From the NCBI RefSeq assembly GCF_001875665.1, contig NZ_MLAL01000014.1, forward strand, positions 1-64,000: DNA of 64,000 nt, written 5' to 3'. Positions 27,626-36,782 of the stretch are shown here, piece after piece. The translations under genes and the position numbers were made by a program. Numbering within the stretch: position 1 is the first letter of the stretch; each line of letters begins with the position of its first letter. The notes under the pieces were generated by a model that was given only the letters and a program-made list of their open reading frames with translations, did no database searches and was not told the origin of the DNA. The stretch comes from Corynebacterium sp. NML130628. GTDB taxonomy: Bacteria; Actinomycetota; Actinomycetes; Mycobacteriales; Mycobacteriaceae.

Positions 27626-27638
27626 TGTGGTTGGTATT

Positions 27639-27662
27639 ACGTTCCACTATATGTCGGAACGT
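27639..27662 (-). promoter_or_regulatory. palindromic operator over the EIIBCA promoter
   Basis: A 7-bp inverted repeat ACGTTCC / GGAACGT is separated by ten bases that contain TATAGT on the minus strand, a good -10 box. A repressor or activator bound here would sit on RNA polymerase's -10 contact. Its right edge is one base from the stop codon of the upstream GT87 gene. The bound protein is not identifiable; a GntR- or LacI-type or SugR-like factor is possible. Confidence 0.6.
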
Positions 27663-27663
27663 T

Positions 27664-28806
27664 TTAGTGCGCAATAAGTTTGCTCTCAGCTGGGAACCAG
27701 CGCTCCAGAAGCAGCGCTGCCCACATCGCCAGCGACGCCAACCCGATCAGGTTGCCCATGTACCAAAGGGGCGTCGAGAAGCTGTAGGCATCAACCTCCG
27801 GGTACAGCTGATACGAAGGCACAAACAGCACCGCGACATAAAGCACGTGCGCGAGCTTCCACACCGACGGCACCGCCGCAAAAATCAGCGGGACCACCAA
27901 CACCACGCAGGAGAAGTGGTGCGACACCGCATACGGCCCACCCACGCTAATGCCCAGCGCGACAAAAAACAGCGCGTGCACATCCAGCCCACGACGCAGC
28001 AAATACCACGCACCCAAACCAGTGAGCAGCGCGAATACAAGGAAAATGACCCCCGTCGGGGCGTCCAGCCCAGCGCGGGCAAACAGCCCGGACAGCGCCT
28101 GATTCGGCGGGTACATCGCGTTGCCGCCGCGGTCGGTATTGAAGAACTCGTCGGTGAAGTAGTACCAGGTCTCCGCGGGGCGCATCAGCACACCAATCAG
28201 GATCGTGCCCACAAACGTCCCCGCAGCACGCGCCACCGACGCCCAATCCTTCTTCACCAAGAACAAAATCGCGAACGCCGCCGGCGTGATCTTAATCCCG
28301 GCTGCAATCCCCACACCGACACCGCGCAACTGCCTCGGCAACAGGCCCAGCACATCCACCACGACCAGCGCAAACAGGAACACGTTAATCTGACCGAAGA
28401 AGAAATTCGCCTGCAGCGGATCAATCGCCAGCGACCACGCAATCACCCCCACCAGCACCAGCGGCGTCACCTTCACATCCAGCCTGCGCAACGCCAACCA
28501 CGAAATGAGCGCCACGCACGCCATCGTCGCCAACGTCCACACCACGTCCATCACCGGCTCCGGCATCCACGTCAACGGCACAAACAGCAGGGCCGCAAAC
28601 GGCGGGTAGATGAAGCGGAACCCGCTGCGCGTCGGGAAGTCGTCATACAGGTCGGCGCCGCTGGTCAGGGCGTTGCCGGCGTCGCGAAACACCCCGACGT
28701 CCAACAGCTCGCCGCGCGCAGCAGCACCGAAGACCTCACTGAGCCCACTCGCAGCCGCGAGCACCCCAACAAGCACCCACACCCACAACGAAACCTGCTT
28801 CACCAT
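27664..28806 (-). CDS. GT87 polyprenol-phosphate-dependent mannosyltransferase-like protein
   Basis: A 380-residue integral membrane protein with about ten hydrophobic segments of the GT-C fold, GT87 (formerly DUF2029) family. Family features are the early acidic loop DVGVFRDAGNAL and GADLYDD, FRFIYPPFAALLF, QINVFLFALVVVD and GIAAGIKITPAAF. Members such as PimE add mannose or arabinose units from polyprenyl phosphate on the outer face of the membrane during lipoglycan or arabinogalactan assembly. Exact sugar unknown. It ends one base before the EIIBCA operator and is transcribed divergently from the TM2 gene. Confidence 0.85.
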   Translation of the reverse strand: MVKQVSLWVWVLVGVLAAASGLSEVFGAAARGELLDVGVFRDAGNALTSGADLYDDFPTRSGFRFIYPPFAALLFVPLTWMPEPVMDVVWTLATMACVALISWLALRRLDVKVTPLVLVGVIAWSLAIDPLQANFFFGQINVFLFALVVVDVLGLLPRQLRGVGVGIAAGIKITPAAFAILFLVKKDWASVARAAGTFVGTILIGVLMRPAETWYYFTDEFFNTDRGGNAMYPPNQALSGLFARAGLDAPTGVIFLVFALLTGLGAWYLLRRGLDVHALFFVALGISVGGPYAVSHHFSCVVLVVPLIFAAVPSVWKLAHVLYVAVLFVPSYQLYPEVDAYSFSTPLWYMGNLIGLASLAMWAALLLERWFPAESKLIAH

Positions 28807-28938
28807 CGCATCGCCTTACGCCCATCACTGTTGACCAACTCTGCTGCCTAACTCTGCGCATCATACCGATGACAACCGACATAAATGAACTACACTACGG
28901 AATGATCCTTTCCCGACCGCCTTGAATTGAGGAAGCAC

Positions 28939-29436
28939 ATGAACAACCCGCAGCCCATGTACGACAAAGACGGGCTCCCAATCCCGCAGCCAACCAGCCA
29001 ATTCCAACAGCCACAAAACTTCGGGCAGTTCGGGCAGCAGAACTTCGGGCAGTTCGGGCAATACGGGCAGGGTTCACCGTACGGACAGCCGCAGATGCAA
29101 CAGTTCACACCCGCACAACCGCCCCAGATGCAGCAGATGCAGATGGCCTACGGGCATGCTGTGCCCCAAAAGAACAAGTTCCTCGCGGCGGCGTTGTTCT
29201 TCTTCCTGGGCTCGTTCGGCATCGGCAACTTCTATCTTGGGCAGAACTTCCGTGGCGTCGTCAAAGTGGGCTTCTTCCTTACCGGCAGCCTGTTCAGCCT
29301 GATCCCGTTTGTCGGCTGGATCGTTTCCACCCCGATCTTCCTGGCACTGTGGGTGTGGTGCATCATCGAGATGATCATGGTCCTCGTCGGCGGCGGAAGC
29401 TACGACACCGACGCCAACGGCATCCCGCTGAAGTAA
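28939..29436 (+). CDS. TM2-domain membrane protein with Gln/Gly-rich N-terminus
   Basis: A 165-residue protein. Residues 1-75 are rich in Gln, Pro, Gly and Phe with FGQFGQ-type short repeats, and are probably disordered. The TM2 domain follows: KNKFLAAALFFFLGSFGIGNFYLGQ, then a second helix ending WVWCIIEMIMV. TM2 proteins have a conserved GxxGxxxFYLG turn between the helices and unknown roles. ATG at 28939 follows GAGGAAG. The Gln-rich tail resembles low-complexity tails of other corynebacterial membrane proteins. Confidence 0.85.
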   Translation: MNNPQPMYDKDGLPIPQPTSQFQQPQNFGQFGQQNFGQFGQYGQGSPYGQPQMQQFTPAQPPQMQQMQMAYGHAVPQKNKFLAAALFFFLGSFGIGNFYLGQNFRGVVKVGFFLTGSLFSLIPFVGWIVSTPIFLALWVWCIIEMIMVLVGGGSYDTDANGIPLK

Positions 29437-29727
29437 ACTTCCGGCGGTTGCCCTCAGCTCCGTGGCTGAGGACCTGTGTTTGGGACAACCCCCATCAACA
29501 CGGGTCACACATTCTTATGGTCCTCTGTATTCGAGCCACGTGAAAAAGTTCCCACGCTCGGGAACCATTTTGTGTTTGAGGCCGGTTCCGGCCGACCGGC
29601 ACAGGCGTTTCTGCAGGTCGCGACGCCTGTCAACGAAAAACGTTCCCGCCATTCCTGAAATGGCGGGAACTTTTCTGAAAACAGGGATCAGCGGGCTCAA
29701 CCAAAGCGAACCAGCAAGAAACCGGCC
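29437..29727. other. TM2 gene / lysS intergenic region with two hairpins
   Basis: No gene is seen. Near the left end GTTCCC / GGGAAC (29548-29565) forms a small hairpin followed by CATTTTGTG, a possible terminator for the TM2 gene. The bidirectional terminator at 29636-29674 ends lysS. Both share the arm GTTCCC, and the outer edges AAAAAGTTCCC and GGGAACTTTT are complementary, so the whole 130-bp stretch could close into one large palindrome. Confidence 0.6.
29636..29674. terminator. bidirectional terminator, TM2 gene / lysS
   Basis: GTTCCCGCCATT / AATGGCGGGAAC is a perfect 12-bp stem with a five-base loop, with AAAAAC on the left and TTTT on the right, so it works in both directions. It lies 54 bases beyond the lysS stop. 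Confidence 0.88.
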
Positions 29728-31278
29728 CTACACCTCCGGCTTCACCAGCGGGAAGAGCACGGTTTCGCGGATGCCGAGGCCGGTCAAAGCCATCAGCAGG
29801 CGGTCGATGCCCATACCGCAGCCGGCGGTTGGCGGCATGCCCTGTTCCATGGCGGCGAGGAAGTCCTCGTCGAGGACCATGGCTTCGTCGTCGCCGTGCG
29901 CGGCGAGGCGGGCTTGGTCTTCGAAGCGTTCGCGTTGGATGACGGGGTCGACAAGTTCGGAGTAGCCGGTGGCCAGCTCGAAGCCGCGGACGTAGAGGTC
30001 GAACTTCTCGGTGACGCCGGGCTGCTCGCGGTGGTCGCGGGTCAGCGGGGACGTCTCGACTGGGAAGTTAATCACGAAGGTCGGTTCGTAGAGCTGGTCG
30101 GAGCAGAGGTGCTCCCAGATCTCCTCGACGAGCTTGCCGTGCAGCCAGCCCTCATCCTTCGGCACCTTCAGGCCGATGACGTCGGCAATGCCCTTGAGTT
30201 CCTCCACGGAGGACTCGATGGTGACCTCTGGCTGGCCTGGGAACTTCCGCTGAAGTGCCTCGTTGAGCGAGGGGTACATCTCCATGACTTTCCACTCGCC
30301 GCCGAGGTCGTACTCGGTGCCGTCGGGGAGGGTGACGGTGGTGGAGCCAAAGACTTCCTTGGCGCAGAACTGCACGAGGTCCTTCATGGTCTTCGCGCCG
30401 TCCTTGTAGGTGCCCCATGCTTGGTAGGTCTCGAGCATGGTGAACTCGGGCGAGTGGGAGGAGTCGACGCCCTCGTTGCGGAAGTTGCGGTTGAGCTCGA
30501 AGACGCGCTCGATGCCGCCGACGACGCAGCGCTTGAGGTAAAGCTCGGGTGCGATGCGCAGGTAGAGGTCCATGTCGAGCGCATTGGAGCGGGTGATGAA
30601 CGGGCGGGCCGCGGCGCCGCCGTGCAGGGTCTGCAGCATCGGCGTTTCGACCTCGACGAAGTCGTAGCCGGTGAGGAACTTGCGCACAGCAGCGATGACC
30701 TTGATACGGGTCATGGCGTTCTTGCGGGCGTCTTCGCGCATGATGAGGTCGGTGTAGCGGTGGCGGACACGCTGCTCCTCGTTCATGTCGGCGAACGCGA
30801 CAGGAAGTGGGCGCAGTGCCTTGGACGCCATGTGCCAGGACTGGGCCTGGACGGAGAGCTCGCCGCGTCGGGAAGCGATGACGCGGCCGCGGACGGAGAC
30901 GATGTCACCGAGGTCGGTGTCGGCCTTCCAGGATGCGAGTGCCTCCTCCCCCACTTCCGCGAGGGAAAGCATGACCTGTAGCTGGGTGCCATCGCCCTCT
31001 TGGAGGGTGGCGAAGCACAGCTTGCCGGTGTTGCGCTGGAACATAATGCGGCCCGCGACGGCGACGACGTCCTGGGTCTCTTCGCCCGGCGCGAGGTTGA
31101 ACTGGCCGTCGCCTTCGCCTTCGGGCACGGCGCGGTACTTCAGGCGCAGCTCGCGCAAGGAGGTCGTGCGGTCGACGACGACTGGGTAGGCGTCGCGACC
31201 TTCGGAGAGAAGCTTCTCGCGCTTCGCACGACGGAACTGTTGCTGTTCGGAGAGGTCCTGCGTTGTTTGATTCTTCAC
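29728..31278 (-). CDS. lysS: lysyl-tRNA synthetase (class II)
   Basis: A 516-residue synthetase. The anticodon-binding OB domain comes first ([20 protein letters not shown]), then class II motif 2 in [24 protein letters not shown] and motif 3 in [15 protein letters not shown]. Start codon is GTG at 31278. In the mycobacterial order lsr2 and clpC follow; here the PTS cassette and two membrane-protein genes separate them. Confidence 0.96.
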   Translation of the reverse strand: MKNQTTQDLSEQQQFRRAKREKLLSEGRDAYPVVVDRTTSLRELRLKYRAVPEGEGDGQFNLAPGEETQDVVAVAGRIMFQRNTGKLCFATLQEGDGTQLQVMLSLAEVGEEALASWKADTDLGDIVSVRGRVIASRRGELSVQAQSWHMASKALRPLPVAFADMNEEQRVRHRYTDLIMREDARKNAMTRIKVIAAVRKFLTGYDFVEVETPMLQTLHGGAAARPFITRSNALDMDLYLRIAPELYLKRCVVGGIERVFELNRNFRNEGVDSSHSPEFTMLETYQAWGTYKDGAKTMKDLVQFCAKEVFGSTTVTLPDGTEYDLGGEWKVMEMYPSLNEALQRKFPGQPEVTIESSVEELKGIADVIGLKVPKDEGWLHGKLVEEIWEHLCSDQLYEPTFVINFPVETSPLTRDHREQPGVTEKFDLYVRGFELATGYSELVDPVIQRERFEDQARLAAHGDDEAMVLDEDFLAAMEQGMPPTAGCGMGIDRLLMALTGLGIRETVLFPLVKPEV

Positions 31279-31303
31279 GCTGACTTAGCCTAGTCGGTTG
31301 GGG

Positions 31304-32698
31304 TTAGCCTCGGTCAATTAGTCGTGTATTCGGCTTGGCTCCCACGAAGCACACCGCCACGACGACGAGTAGCATGCCGACGCCACCAACGATGAAGGCG
31401 CGCGCCGTCCCGTCGGAGGCACTGCCGGTGGCCTGTGTGCCCATAGTCATCGTGGCGATGAATACCGCGGTGCCCGCCGCTCCGCCGAGCTGTTGCAGCG
31501 TGTTGAGCGCCGCGGAGCCGTGGGCGTAGAGCTGCGACGGCAGCGAGGACAGCGACACTGTCATCAGTGGGGTCATGATCATGGACATCGCTACGTTGAC
31601 CAGGATCAGCACGGCGACGAGCTGCCACTGCGGGGTGTCGTCGGCGAGGATCATGACCAGGATCCACTGGGAGGCCAGCATCAGCACCGCGCCCGGGATG
31701 GTCAAGGGCCGGGGCCCGTACGCGTCGTAGCAGCGCCCCGCGATTGGGGACGCGATGCCTTGCGCGATGCCGCCGGGCAGCAGGATCAGGCCGGTGGCCA
31801 CCGTGGAAATCCCCAGGCCGACCTGCATGTAGACGGGCAGGATGTTCACGGTGCCCAGCAGGATGCCGAAGGCGATGAACACGCCCACCACGGAGAATGC
31901 GAAGTTGCGGTGGGTAAAGACGCTAAGGTCGAGCAGCGCGCGCCCGGTTGGCGCGAGGCGCAGCTGCCTGCAGACGAACAGCACGAGGAAGACCGCGCCG
32001 ATCACCAGGGCCACAAGAGGGTTCCAGGATTCACCGGTGAGGAGAGAGGTGATCGTCGATAGGCCGTAGACAAGGCCACCGAACGCGAGTGCTGAAAGGA
32101 GCACCGAGAGAATGTCGAGTGGGGCGTCGTGACGCTCGCCGACGTTCGGGAGGGCGAACACCGCGAGTGCGACGGCGGCGGCCGGGATGGGCACCATCAC
32201 CCAGAAAATGTGGTGCCAGGTAAACGCGCCGAGCACGAACCCGGCAAGCGTGGGCCCGAGTGCTGGTGCAACCGACATCACCACCGCGTTGAGCCCCATC
32301 ACCGTGCCACGGCGCTGCGGGGCGACCACGGTCACGGTCACCGTCATGAGCAGCGGCAACATCGCCGCCGTGCCAAGCGCCTGCACTACGCGCGCGGCGA
32401 GCAGCACCGCGAACGAGGGAGCGGTGGCCGCCATGACACAGCCGACGATAAACAACGCCATCGAGGCGAAGTAGACGGTGCGAGTGCTGAGGCGCTGGAT
32501 GACGAAGCCGGAGGCCGGGATCGCCACGGACATGGTGAGGAGGAAGCCGGTCATCAGCCACTGGGCTGTATCGGCGGGAACGCCGAAATCCTCCATGATG
32601 GCGGGCAGGGCAACGGCGACGGTGGTCTCGTTGAAGATCATCATCATCGCGGAAACCACCAGCACCCCAATGAGCAGTACTGGGTTCGTTGATTTCAT
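31304..32698 (-). CDS. MFS multidrug exporter, DHA2 (EmrB/QacA) type
   Basis: A 464-residue transporter with about 14 hydrophobic segments. The DHA2 signature is visible in LPAIMEDFGVPADTAQWLMTGFLLTMSVAIPASGFVIQRLSTR (positions about 30-72; motif A-like FVIQRLSTRTVYF) and in the motif C-like SVAPALGPTLAGFVLG. Substrates cannot be predicted; proton-driven efflux of drugs or metabolites is the family role. It lies between lysS and the pseudokinase-like gene with gaps of 12-25 bp. Confidence 0.88.
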   Translation of the reverse strand: MKSTNPVLLIGVLVVSAMMMIFNETTVAVALPAIMEDFGVPADTAQWLMTGFLLTMSVAIPASGFVIQRLSTRTVYFASMALFIVGCVMAATAPSFAVLLAARVVQALGTAAMLPLLMTVTVTVVAPQRRGTVMGLNAVVMSVAPALGPTLAGFVLGAFTWHHIFWVMVPIPAAAVALAVFALPNVGERHDAPLDILSVLLSALAFGGLVYGLSTITSLLTGESWNPLVALVIGAVFLVLFVCRQLRLAPTGRALLDLSVFTHRNFAFSVVGVFIAFGILLGTVNILPVYMQVGLGISTVATGLILLPGGIAQGIASPIAGRCYDAYGPRPLTIPGAVLMLASQWILVMILADDTPQWQLVAVLILVNVAMSMIMTPLMTVSLSSLPSQLYAHGSAALNTLQQLGGAAGTAVFIATMTMGTQATGSASDGTARAFIVGGVGMLLVVVAVCFVGAKPNTRLIDRG

Positions 32699-32710
32699 AG
32701 CCCGCTAAGG

Positions 32711-33997
32711 CTACTCCTCGTCGGCTGCTGGGGCACAGAGAGGCAGGTCGAGGCGCTGTGTTTCGGCGTCGTCGCCGTTGATGACCACCATGTATTCGCG
32801 CTCAGCGCGCGGGGTCAGCACGAAGGCTGGCGGGGTGGCGTCGGGAAGCTGGTAGTCGTAGATAAGGCACTCGCCGGAGCCCAGCACGACGGCTTCCTTC
32901 GGGTCCGGCAGGACGCGATCGAGCGCATCAGAGGACACATATTTTGCGACGGAAACCCCCAACGTCTCATCCGAGCACCTAATCTTGCCTTCCTGGCCTT
33001 CGTCCGGTGTTGCGGACTCACAGATCAGGCCGTGCCAGCCCTTCTGCCCGGCCTTGTCAGACACGATGCCGGGGTAGGTCTCGGCAATCTCGGCTTCGAC
33101 GCCGACCCATTCCTCGCCGCGGTGCTGCATCCAATACCAGATGCCGCCGGCAGCGATGAGCAGCAGCGCCACGATAGCAGCGATCCACGGCCAGAGCTTG
33201 AACTTCTTCTCATCCTCTGGGCGGACGTACTCGCCAGTCGGCCCGTATGGGTAGGGCTGCGGTGGCTGGCGGTAGCCGTCGGTGGCTCCCGGCGCGACCG
33301 GGGATACCTCGGGCTCATCCAACGGTTCACCAGCGACGGCGTTGAGGTAGCCAACGCAGCCGGTAGCAGCCTTGGCGGCGTCCTCGTCGACGTCGAGTCC
33401 GGTCATGGAGTTAAACAGGTCGATGAAGCTAGCGACGTTCGCCGCGTGCTGCTCCTCAGTGTGCTCGGCGGCGGTGGCCGTCGGGCCGACCAGGGTGAGC
33501 TTGACGGGGACGCTGGACCACGCCGGCTGCACGAGCATCCGGGAGGCATCCACGGAGCGGGCGACGAACGCGCCGAGCCCCTGGGCGTCATAGTCGTCGA
33601 TGGCTTCGGCCACGCCGATGAGCAGTTCGCGGGCCTCGGCGGGGGTGAACACGCCGCCGTCGGCGCGCTTGTCGGCGATGAGGCGGGCCAGCGAGGCACC
33701 GGTGGGGGCCTCACGAAGCACGTAGAGGTGGCCGTCGTCGGTGTAACCGGCGCTGCGCGGTTGGAACGCGCCCGGGTGGTTCGAAGCGGCAAGCGCCCGG
33801 TTCAGGCCTGCGATGTCGCGGCGTTGGTCTTCGGGCTGGGCGGCGTCGAAAAGCTCGACTTCGACCGCCTGTCCTGCATCATTGCTGGCGACGAAGAGCT
33901 GTGAGTCCTCGGTGCGTCCTGTGGCTTGGACTTGCTCGGGGGTGAAGTCCATGCCGAAGCGCTCGTTCAGGATTCCAGCAATCAGGTCTATAGGCAT
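32711..33997 (-). CDS. membrane protein with kinase-like (probable pseudokinase) cytoplasmic domain
   Basis: A 428-residue protein. Residues 1-215 look like a degenerate protein-kinase fold: DSQLFVASNDAGQAVEVELFDA in the N-lobe, HLYVLREAPTGASLARLI at the hinge, and LLIGVAEAIDDYDAQGLGAFV where a catalytic loop would be, but HRD and DFG motifs are absent. A proline-rich linker (QPPQPYPYGPTGEY) precedes one membrane helix (about residues 270-290) and an extracellular domain of about 135 residues with paired cysteines. The arrangement resembles PknB-like receptors and MviN-type pseudokinases. Upstream of the MFS exporter. No start ambiguity (ATG 33997). Function unknown. Confidence 0.7.
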   Translation of the reverse strand: MPIDLIAGILNERFGMDFTPEQVQATGRTEDSQLFVASNDAGQAVEVELFDAAQPEDQRRDIAGLNRALAASNHPGAFQPRSAGYTDDGHLYVLREAPTGASLARLIADKRADGGVFTPAEARELLIGVAEAIDDYDAQGLGAFVARSVDASRMLVQPAWSSVPVKLTLVGPTATAAEHTEEQHAANVASFIDLFNSMTGLDVDEDAAKAATGCVGYLNAVAGEPLDEPEVSPVAPGATDGYRQPPQPYPYGPTGEYVRPEDEKKFKLWPWIAAIVALLLIAAGGIWYWMQHRGEEWVGVEAEIAETYPGIVSDKAGQKGWHGLICESATPDEGQEGKIRCSDETLGVSVAKYVSSDALDRVLPDPKEAVVLGSGECLIYDYQLPDATPPAFVLTPRAEREYMVVINGDDAETQRLDLPLCAPAADEE

Positions 33998-34041
33998 GCC
34001 AAAGAGTGTAGCGAATAACTCGCCGTTCCTCCGTATCAGTC

Positions 34042-34848
34042 CTAGTCCTCGATGTGTTTGAACCCGATGCCGAGCGGCAGGCCAACGTTGTCGTGGAGGC
34101 GCACCGTGCCGCCGTCTGCGGCGGGCAGGTCGATCGCGGCGAGCAGGCGGGCGTCGCCGTGGGCGGGGGCCTCGCGCATGGCTAGGTCGCGCACGGCAAG
34201 GTAAGCGGGCGCAACCCCTGCGGCCTCGAGCACGCCACGCGTGGTGTCCAGGACCGTTTCGGCGCCGTGCTCAGCGGCGTGAGCCCCGGCGGTCAGGGCC
34301 GCGGACAGCGCGAGCGCCTGGTCGTGGGCGTCTTCGGCGACGCGTTCATTGCGAAGCGAGAGCGCCAGCCCGTCCGACATGCGCACGGTGGGCACGCTGT
34401 GCAGCTTCACCTCCATGCGCAGGCCAGCCACGGCCAGTTGCGTGGCGACGAGCAGCTCGAAGTCCTTCTCCCCCATCACCAGGTCGGTGGCATGGGTGGC
34501 GTTGAGCACCGCGAGGATGCGGGCGACGTCGCGCGCTATGGCGTCGGCATCGTCAAGGTGGTCCATGCCGGTGTTCACGCTCACGGCGGTGCGCAGCTCG
34601 CCGTGGAAGACCACGTCGACGCCCTCGTTGCGGAAGGTCTCGGGTACCTCCTCGCCGGAGTAGGTGACGAACACGTACGCGCCGAGCAGCGACTTCGCCG
34701 CCCGGATCAGTTCGATATGCCCGGCGTGGACATCCGCGCCGAGCGGCACGACCGCGATCGTCTTGCCGATCTTGCGGAATGCACGCCCGTAGGTGGCCAG
34801 CAGCTGCTCATCACGCACGACAACTGCGTTGCCAGGTTCAAAGGTCAC
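34042..34848 (-). CDS. panC: pantothenate synthetase family protein
   Basis: Expected to join pantoate and beta-alanine using ATP, in coenzyme A synthesis. The nucleotidylyltransferase signature appears as LGADVHAGHIELIRAAK (HxGH), MGEKDFELL replaces FGEKDxxxL, and RMSDGLALSLRNERV replaces the DGLAxSSRN motif with Leu for the first Ser. At 268 residues it is shorter than usual (about 280-310). Position between the Rossmann gene and lysS matches mycobacterial panC (Rv3602c), but panD and coaX, which follow there, are missing here. GTG at 34848 overlaps the upstream stop (GTGA). Activity likely but not certain given the drift. Confidence 0.8.
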   Translation of the reverse strand: MTFEPGNAVVVRDEQLLATYGRAFRKIGKTIAVVPLGADVHAGHIELIRAAKSLLGAYVFVTYSGEEVPETFRNEGVDVVFHGELRTAVSVNTGMDHLDDADAIARDVARILAVLNATHATDLVMGEKDFELLVATQLAVAGLRMEVKLHSVPTVRMSDGLALSLRNERVAEDAHDQALALSAALTAGAHAAEHGAETVLDTTRGVLEAAGVAPAYLAVRDLAMREAPAHGDARLLAAIDLPAADGGTVRLHDNVGLPLGIGFKHIED

Positions 34849-35480
34849 AGGTCTTCCTCTCGTTGCTGCGCCGCGCGGCGCTCCAATGCTTCTACTAATC
34901 GGCGCACCCCTTCTCCCCCAACCGGTGCCCGGTCGAGCGGGCGCAGCGGCGGCAGTTCGGCGCCGTCGAAGGCGTCGGCGACCGCCTCGAAGTTGGGGTT
35001 CGCCTGCCGCAGCAGGCTCAGCGCATCTTCTTTGACGACGCGCTGCAGGGCGCGCAGGTGCTGGGCGGTGGCCACCAGGGGGCGGTCGGCGTCGCTGACC
35101 GGCATCGTGAGTTGCCCGAGCTCCCCGAGCAGCAGCGCGATCACGGTATCCCCCAGCTCGTCGGCCGCGGAGGTGACCCACACATTGTCCACGATGTTGT
35201 GCGCGCACATGACGACGGCCCCCGCGACCTCGACCTCGTCGAGGAGCTGGGCGCCGTGGTCCAGGTTGGTGTGCCAGAACATCTGCTTCGGCCGCACGAA
35301 CGGCGCGCACTCGGCGGCGGCGCGCTCGATGAGGTCAGCGGGGCCTTCGATGAGTACCAGGTCGGCGGGGGCGATGTCCGCGGCCGTGCGCGGGTACGTC
35401 ACGTGGTGCCCGGCGCGCGCAAGTTGTTCGCTGAGCGCGCTGGGGCCACGCCAGGCGGCGACGGTGAGCGTTGGACTCAT
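34845..35480 (-). CDS. Rossmann-fold protein upstream of panC (Rv3603c-like)
   Basis: A 211-residue protein whose position and partial layout match the DUF2520/NAD(P)-binding proteins that precede panC in actinobacteria. Hydrophobic strand-turn elements occur at the N-terminus (LTVAAWRGPSALSEQLARAGHHVTY) and at DLVLIEGPADLIERAA; the helical second half has PVSDADRPLVATAQHLRALQRVV. The usual glycine motif is weak here, so cofactor binding is doubtful. It overlaps both neighbours by four bases, so it is tightly coupled with panC. A role in pantothenate supply is inference from linkage. Confidence 0.65.
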   Translation of the reverse strand: MSPTLTVAAWRGPSALSEQLARAGHHVTYPRTAADIAPADLVLIEGPADLIERAAAECAPFVRPKQMFWHTNLDHGAQLLDEVEVAGAVVMCAHNIVDNVWVTSAADELGDTVIALLLGELGQLTMPVSDADRPLVATAQHLRALQRVVKEDALSLLRQANPNFEAVADAFDGAELPPLRPLDRAPVGGEGVRRLVEALERRAAQQREEDL

Positions 35481-36304
35481 TTGTTACGACGTGCCAAGAG
35501 CTCGGCGACGGACACTGCATTCTCGCCAGCCGCGTCGCGGCGGCGACGTCCCCCGGCGCGCGGTTCCGGCTCGGGTGGGGTCTCGACGGCCGCGATGACT
35601 TCGGTGGGCTGCTCGTGGCGGCCGTACTCAGGCTCAGGAGCTGGTGTTGGCTCAGGAGCTGGCTCCGGTTCTGGGTCGGGCGCAGGAGCCGGTTCCGGCT
35701 CAGGCTCAGGGGCCGGCTCGGGTACAGGTTCCGGTGCGGGCTTCTGCGACTCCTGGGCTTCCTGCTTCGCCTGGTGCTCGCTAATCAGCGCCGTGAGCGG
35801 GTTCTGGGTCTCCCGGGTTGGTTGGCTACCGATGCGGCCGGCGATCGCGTCGGAGGACGGCGCCCCAGCAGGACGGTCGTCGGACGGCTCGTAGGCCGGC
35901 TGGGTGAAAGATTCGATCTCCTGGATGCGGCGCGCCGCGGCGTGCACGGCGGCGGGCTCGTACTCGAAGACGTGACCGCTCATCTCCTCGATCGTGGAGC
36001 GCAAAGAACGCAGCTCCTCCTGGATATCACGCAGCAGTTCCTCGGAGGGGGCGTCGACACCCGAAGGTGCGCCAGCGCGCGCGGCCTCGAGCTCTGCGGC
36101 GAACGTCTTCTCCCGCTCCTCCTGCAAGCGCGTGACCTCCTCGTTGTCGCGGCGCAGGCGGTAGATCACGATGAGGCCTGCGACGGCCGCCCACAACGCC
36201 AAAATCAACGAAAGCTTGAGTATGTTCGCGGAGTTGGTAAACAACATCACCACTGTGCCTGCAAGCGCAGCCACAAATGGAACAATCACCCAAGTATTTT
36301 TCAT
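35477..36304 (-). CDS. DUF6779-type membrane protein with Pro-Glu repeat tail
   Basis: A 275-residue protein with two N-terminal membrane helices (about 5-22 and 30-47), a coiled-coil (about 50-115, RDNEEVTRLQEEREKTFAAELEAAR) and a long cytoplasmic tail dominated by PEPxPEPxPAP repeats (about 185-240). The short C-terminal motif SVAELLARRNK may be a docking site. Corresponds by position to M. tuberculosis Rv3604c. ATG at 36304; 24 upstream codons are open but are not conserved in character. Function unknown. The repeat tail is a likely source of length variation. Confidence 0.75.
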   Translation of the reverse strand: MKNTWVIVPFVAALAGTVVMLFTNSANILKLSLILALWAAVAGLIVIYRLRRDNEEVTRLQEEREKTFAAELEAARAGAPSGVDAPSEELLRDIQEELRSLRSTIEEMSGHVFEYEPAAVHAAARRIQEIESFTQPAYEPSDDRPAGAPSSDAIAGRIGSQPTRETQNPLTALISEHQAKQEAQESQKPAPEPVPEPAPEPEPEPAPAPDPEPEPAPEPTPAPEPEYGRHEQPTEVIAAVETPPEPEPRAGGRRRRDAAGENAVSVAELLARRNK

Positions 36305-36314
36305 GCCCACTACC

Positions 36315-36782
36315 TTAGCTAACCTGTTCTCCACTTGAGGGTGGCGACACCTCACACACCCGTTCCAGCACCACACCGGCCACCGCCAGCGTGATGCCGC
36401 CTAACGCGCCGGACACCAAGGGCGGCACATCCTGCGACGCCGCCGCCAGTATGTGCAACCGCGGAAGCACGAAGAGCAGGCACCCCGCGTACAGCCCGCC
36501 GCTGACCGCTCCTGCCCACGTGCAGGCCTTGCCAAACAGCATGAAGTTCGCCGCCATCATCGGGTTGAGTTGGCTGCGGTCCAACCCAACCTTGCCCTCC
36601 TCGCGGCGCTTGCGCACCATGAACGCAACGTAAAAGCAGACCGCGGCCACGATCCAAAGGCTGAGCGGCACCACCATGTTCAGCGACTCAAGCAGGCCGA
36701 ACAGGCGGCGCACAACGATGAACGCCGCGGCGGTACAAAACCCGAACGCGGCGACAACCCCGGCCAGCGGTGTTCGTTTCAC
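36315..36782 (-). CDS. DUF3180 membrane protein
   Basis: A 155-residue protein with four hydrophobic segments and the family core KVGLDRSQLNPMMAANFMLFGKACTWAGAVSGG (about 66-98), typical of DUF3180, always found next to folK in actinobacteria (Rv3605c in M. tuberculosis). GTG at 36782 overlaps the folK stop. Role unknown. Confidence 0.88.
   Translation of the reverse strand: MKRTPLAGVVAAFGFCTAAAFIVVRRLFGLLESLNMVVPLSLWIVAAVCFYVAFMVRKRREEGKVGLDRSQLNPMMAANFMLFGKACTWAGAVSGGLYAGCLLFVLPRLHILAAASQDVPPLVSGALGGITLAVAGVVLERVCEVSPPSSGEQVS

Noticed and set aside
29540..29674. Third palindromic repeat family between the TM2 gene and lysS
   Set aside because: Arms GTTCCC/GGGAAC are shared, but no second copy exists in the window and ordinary convergent terminators explain it.
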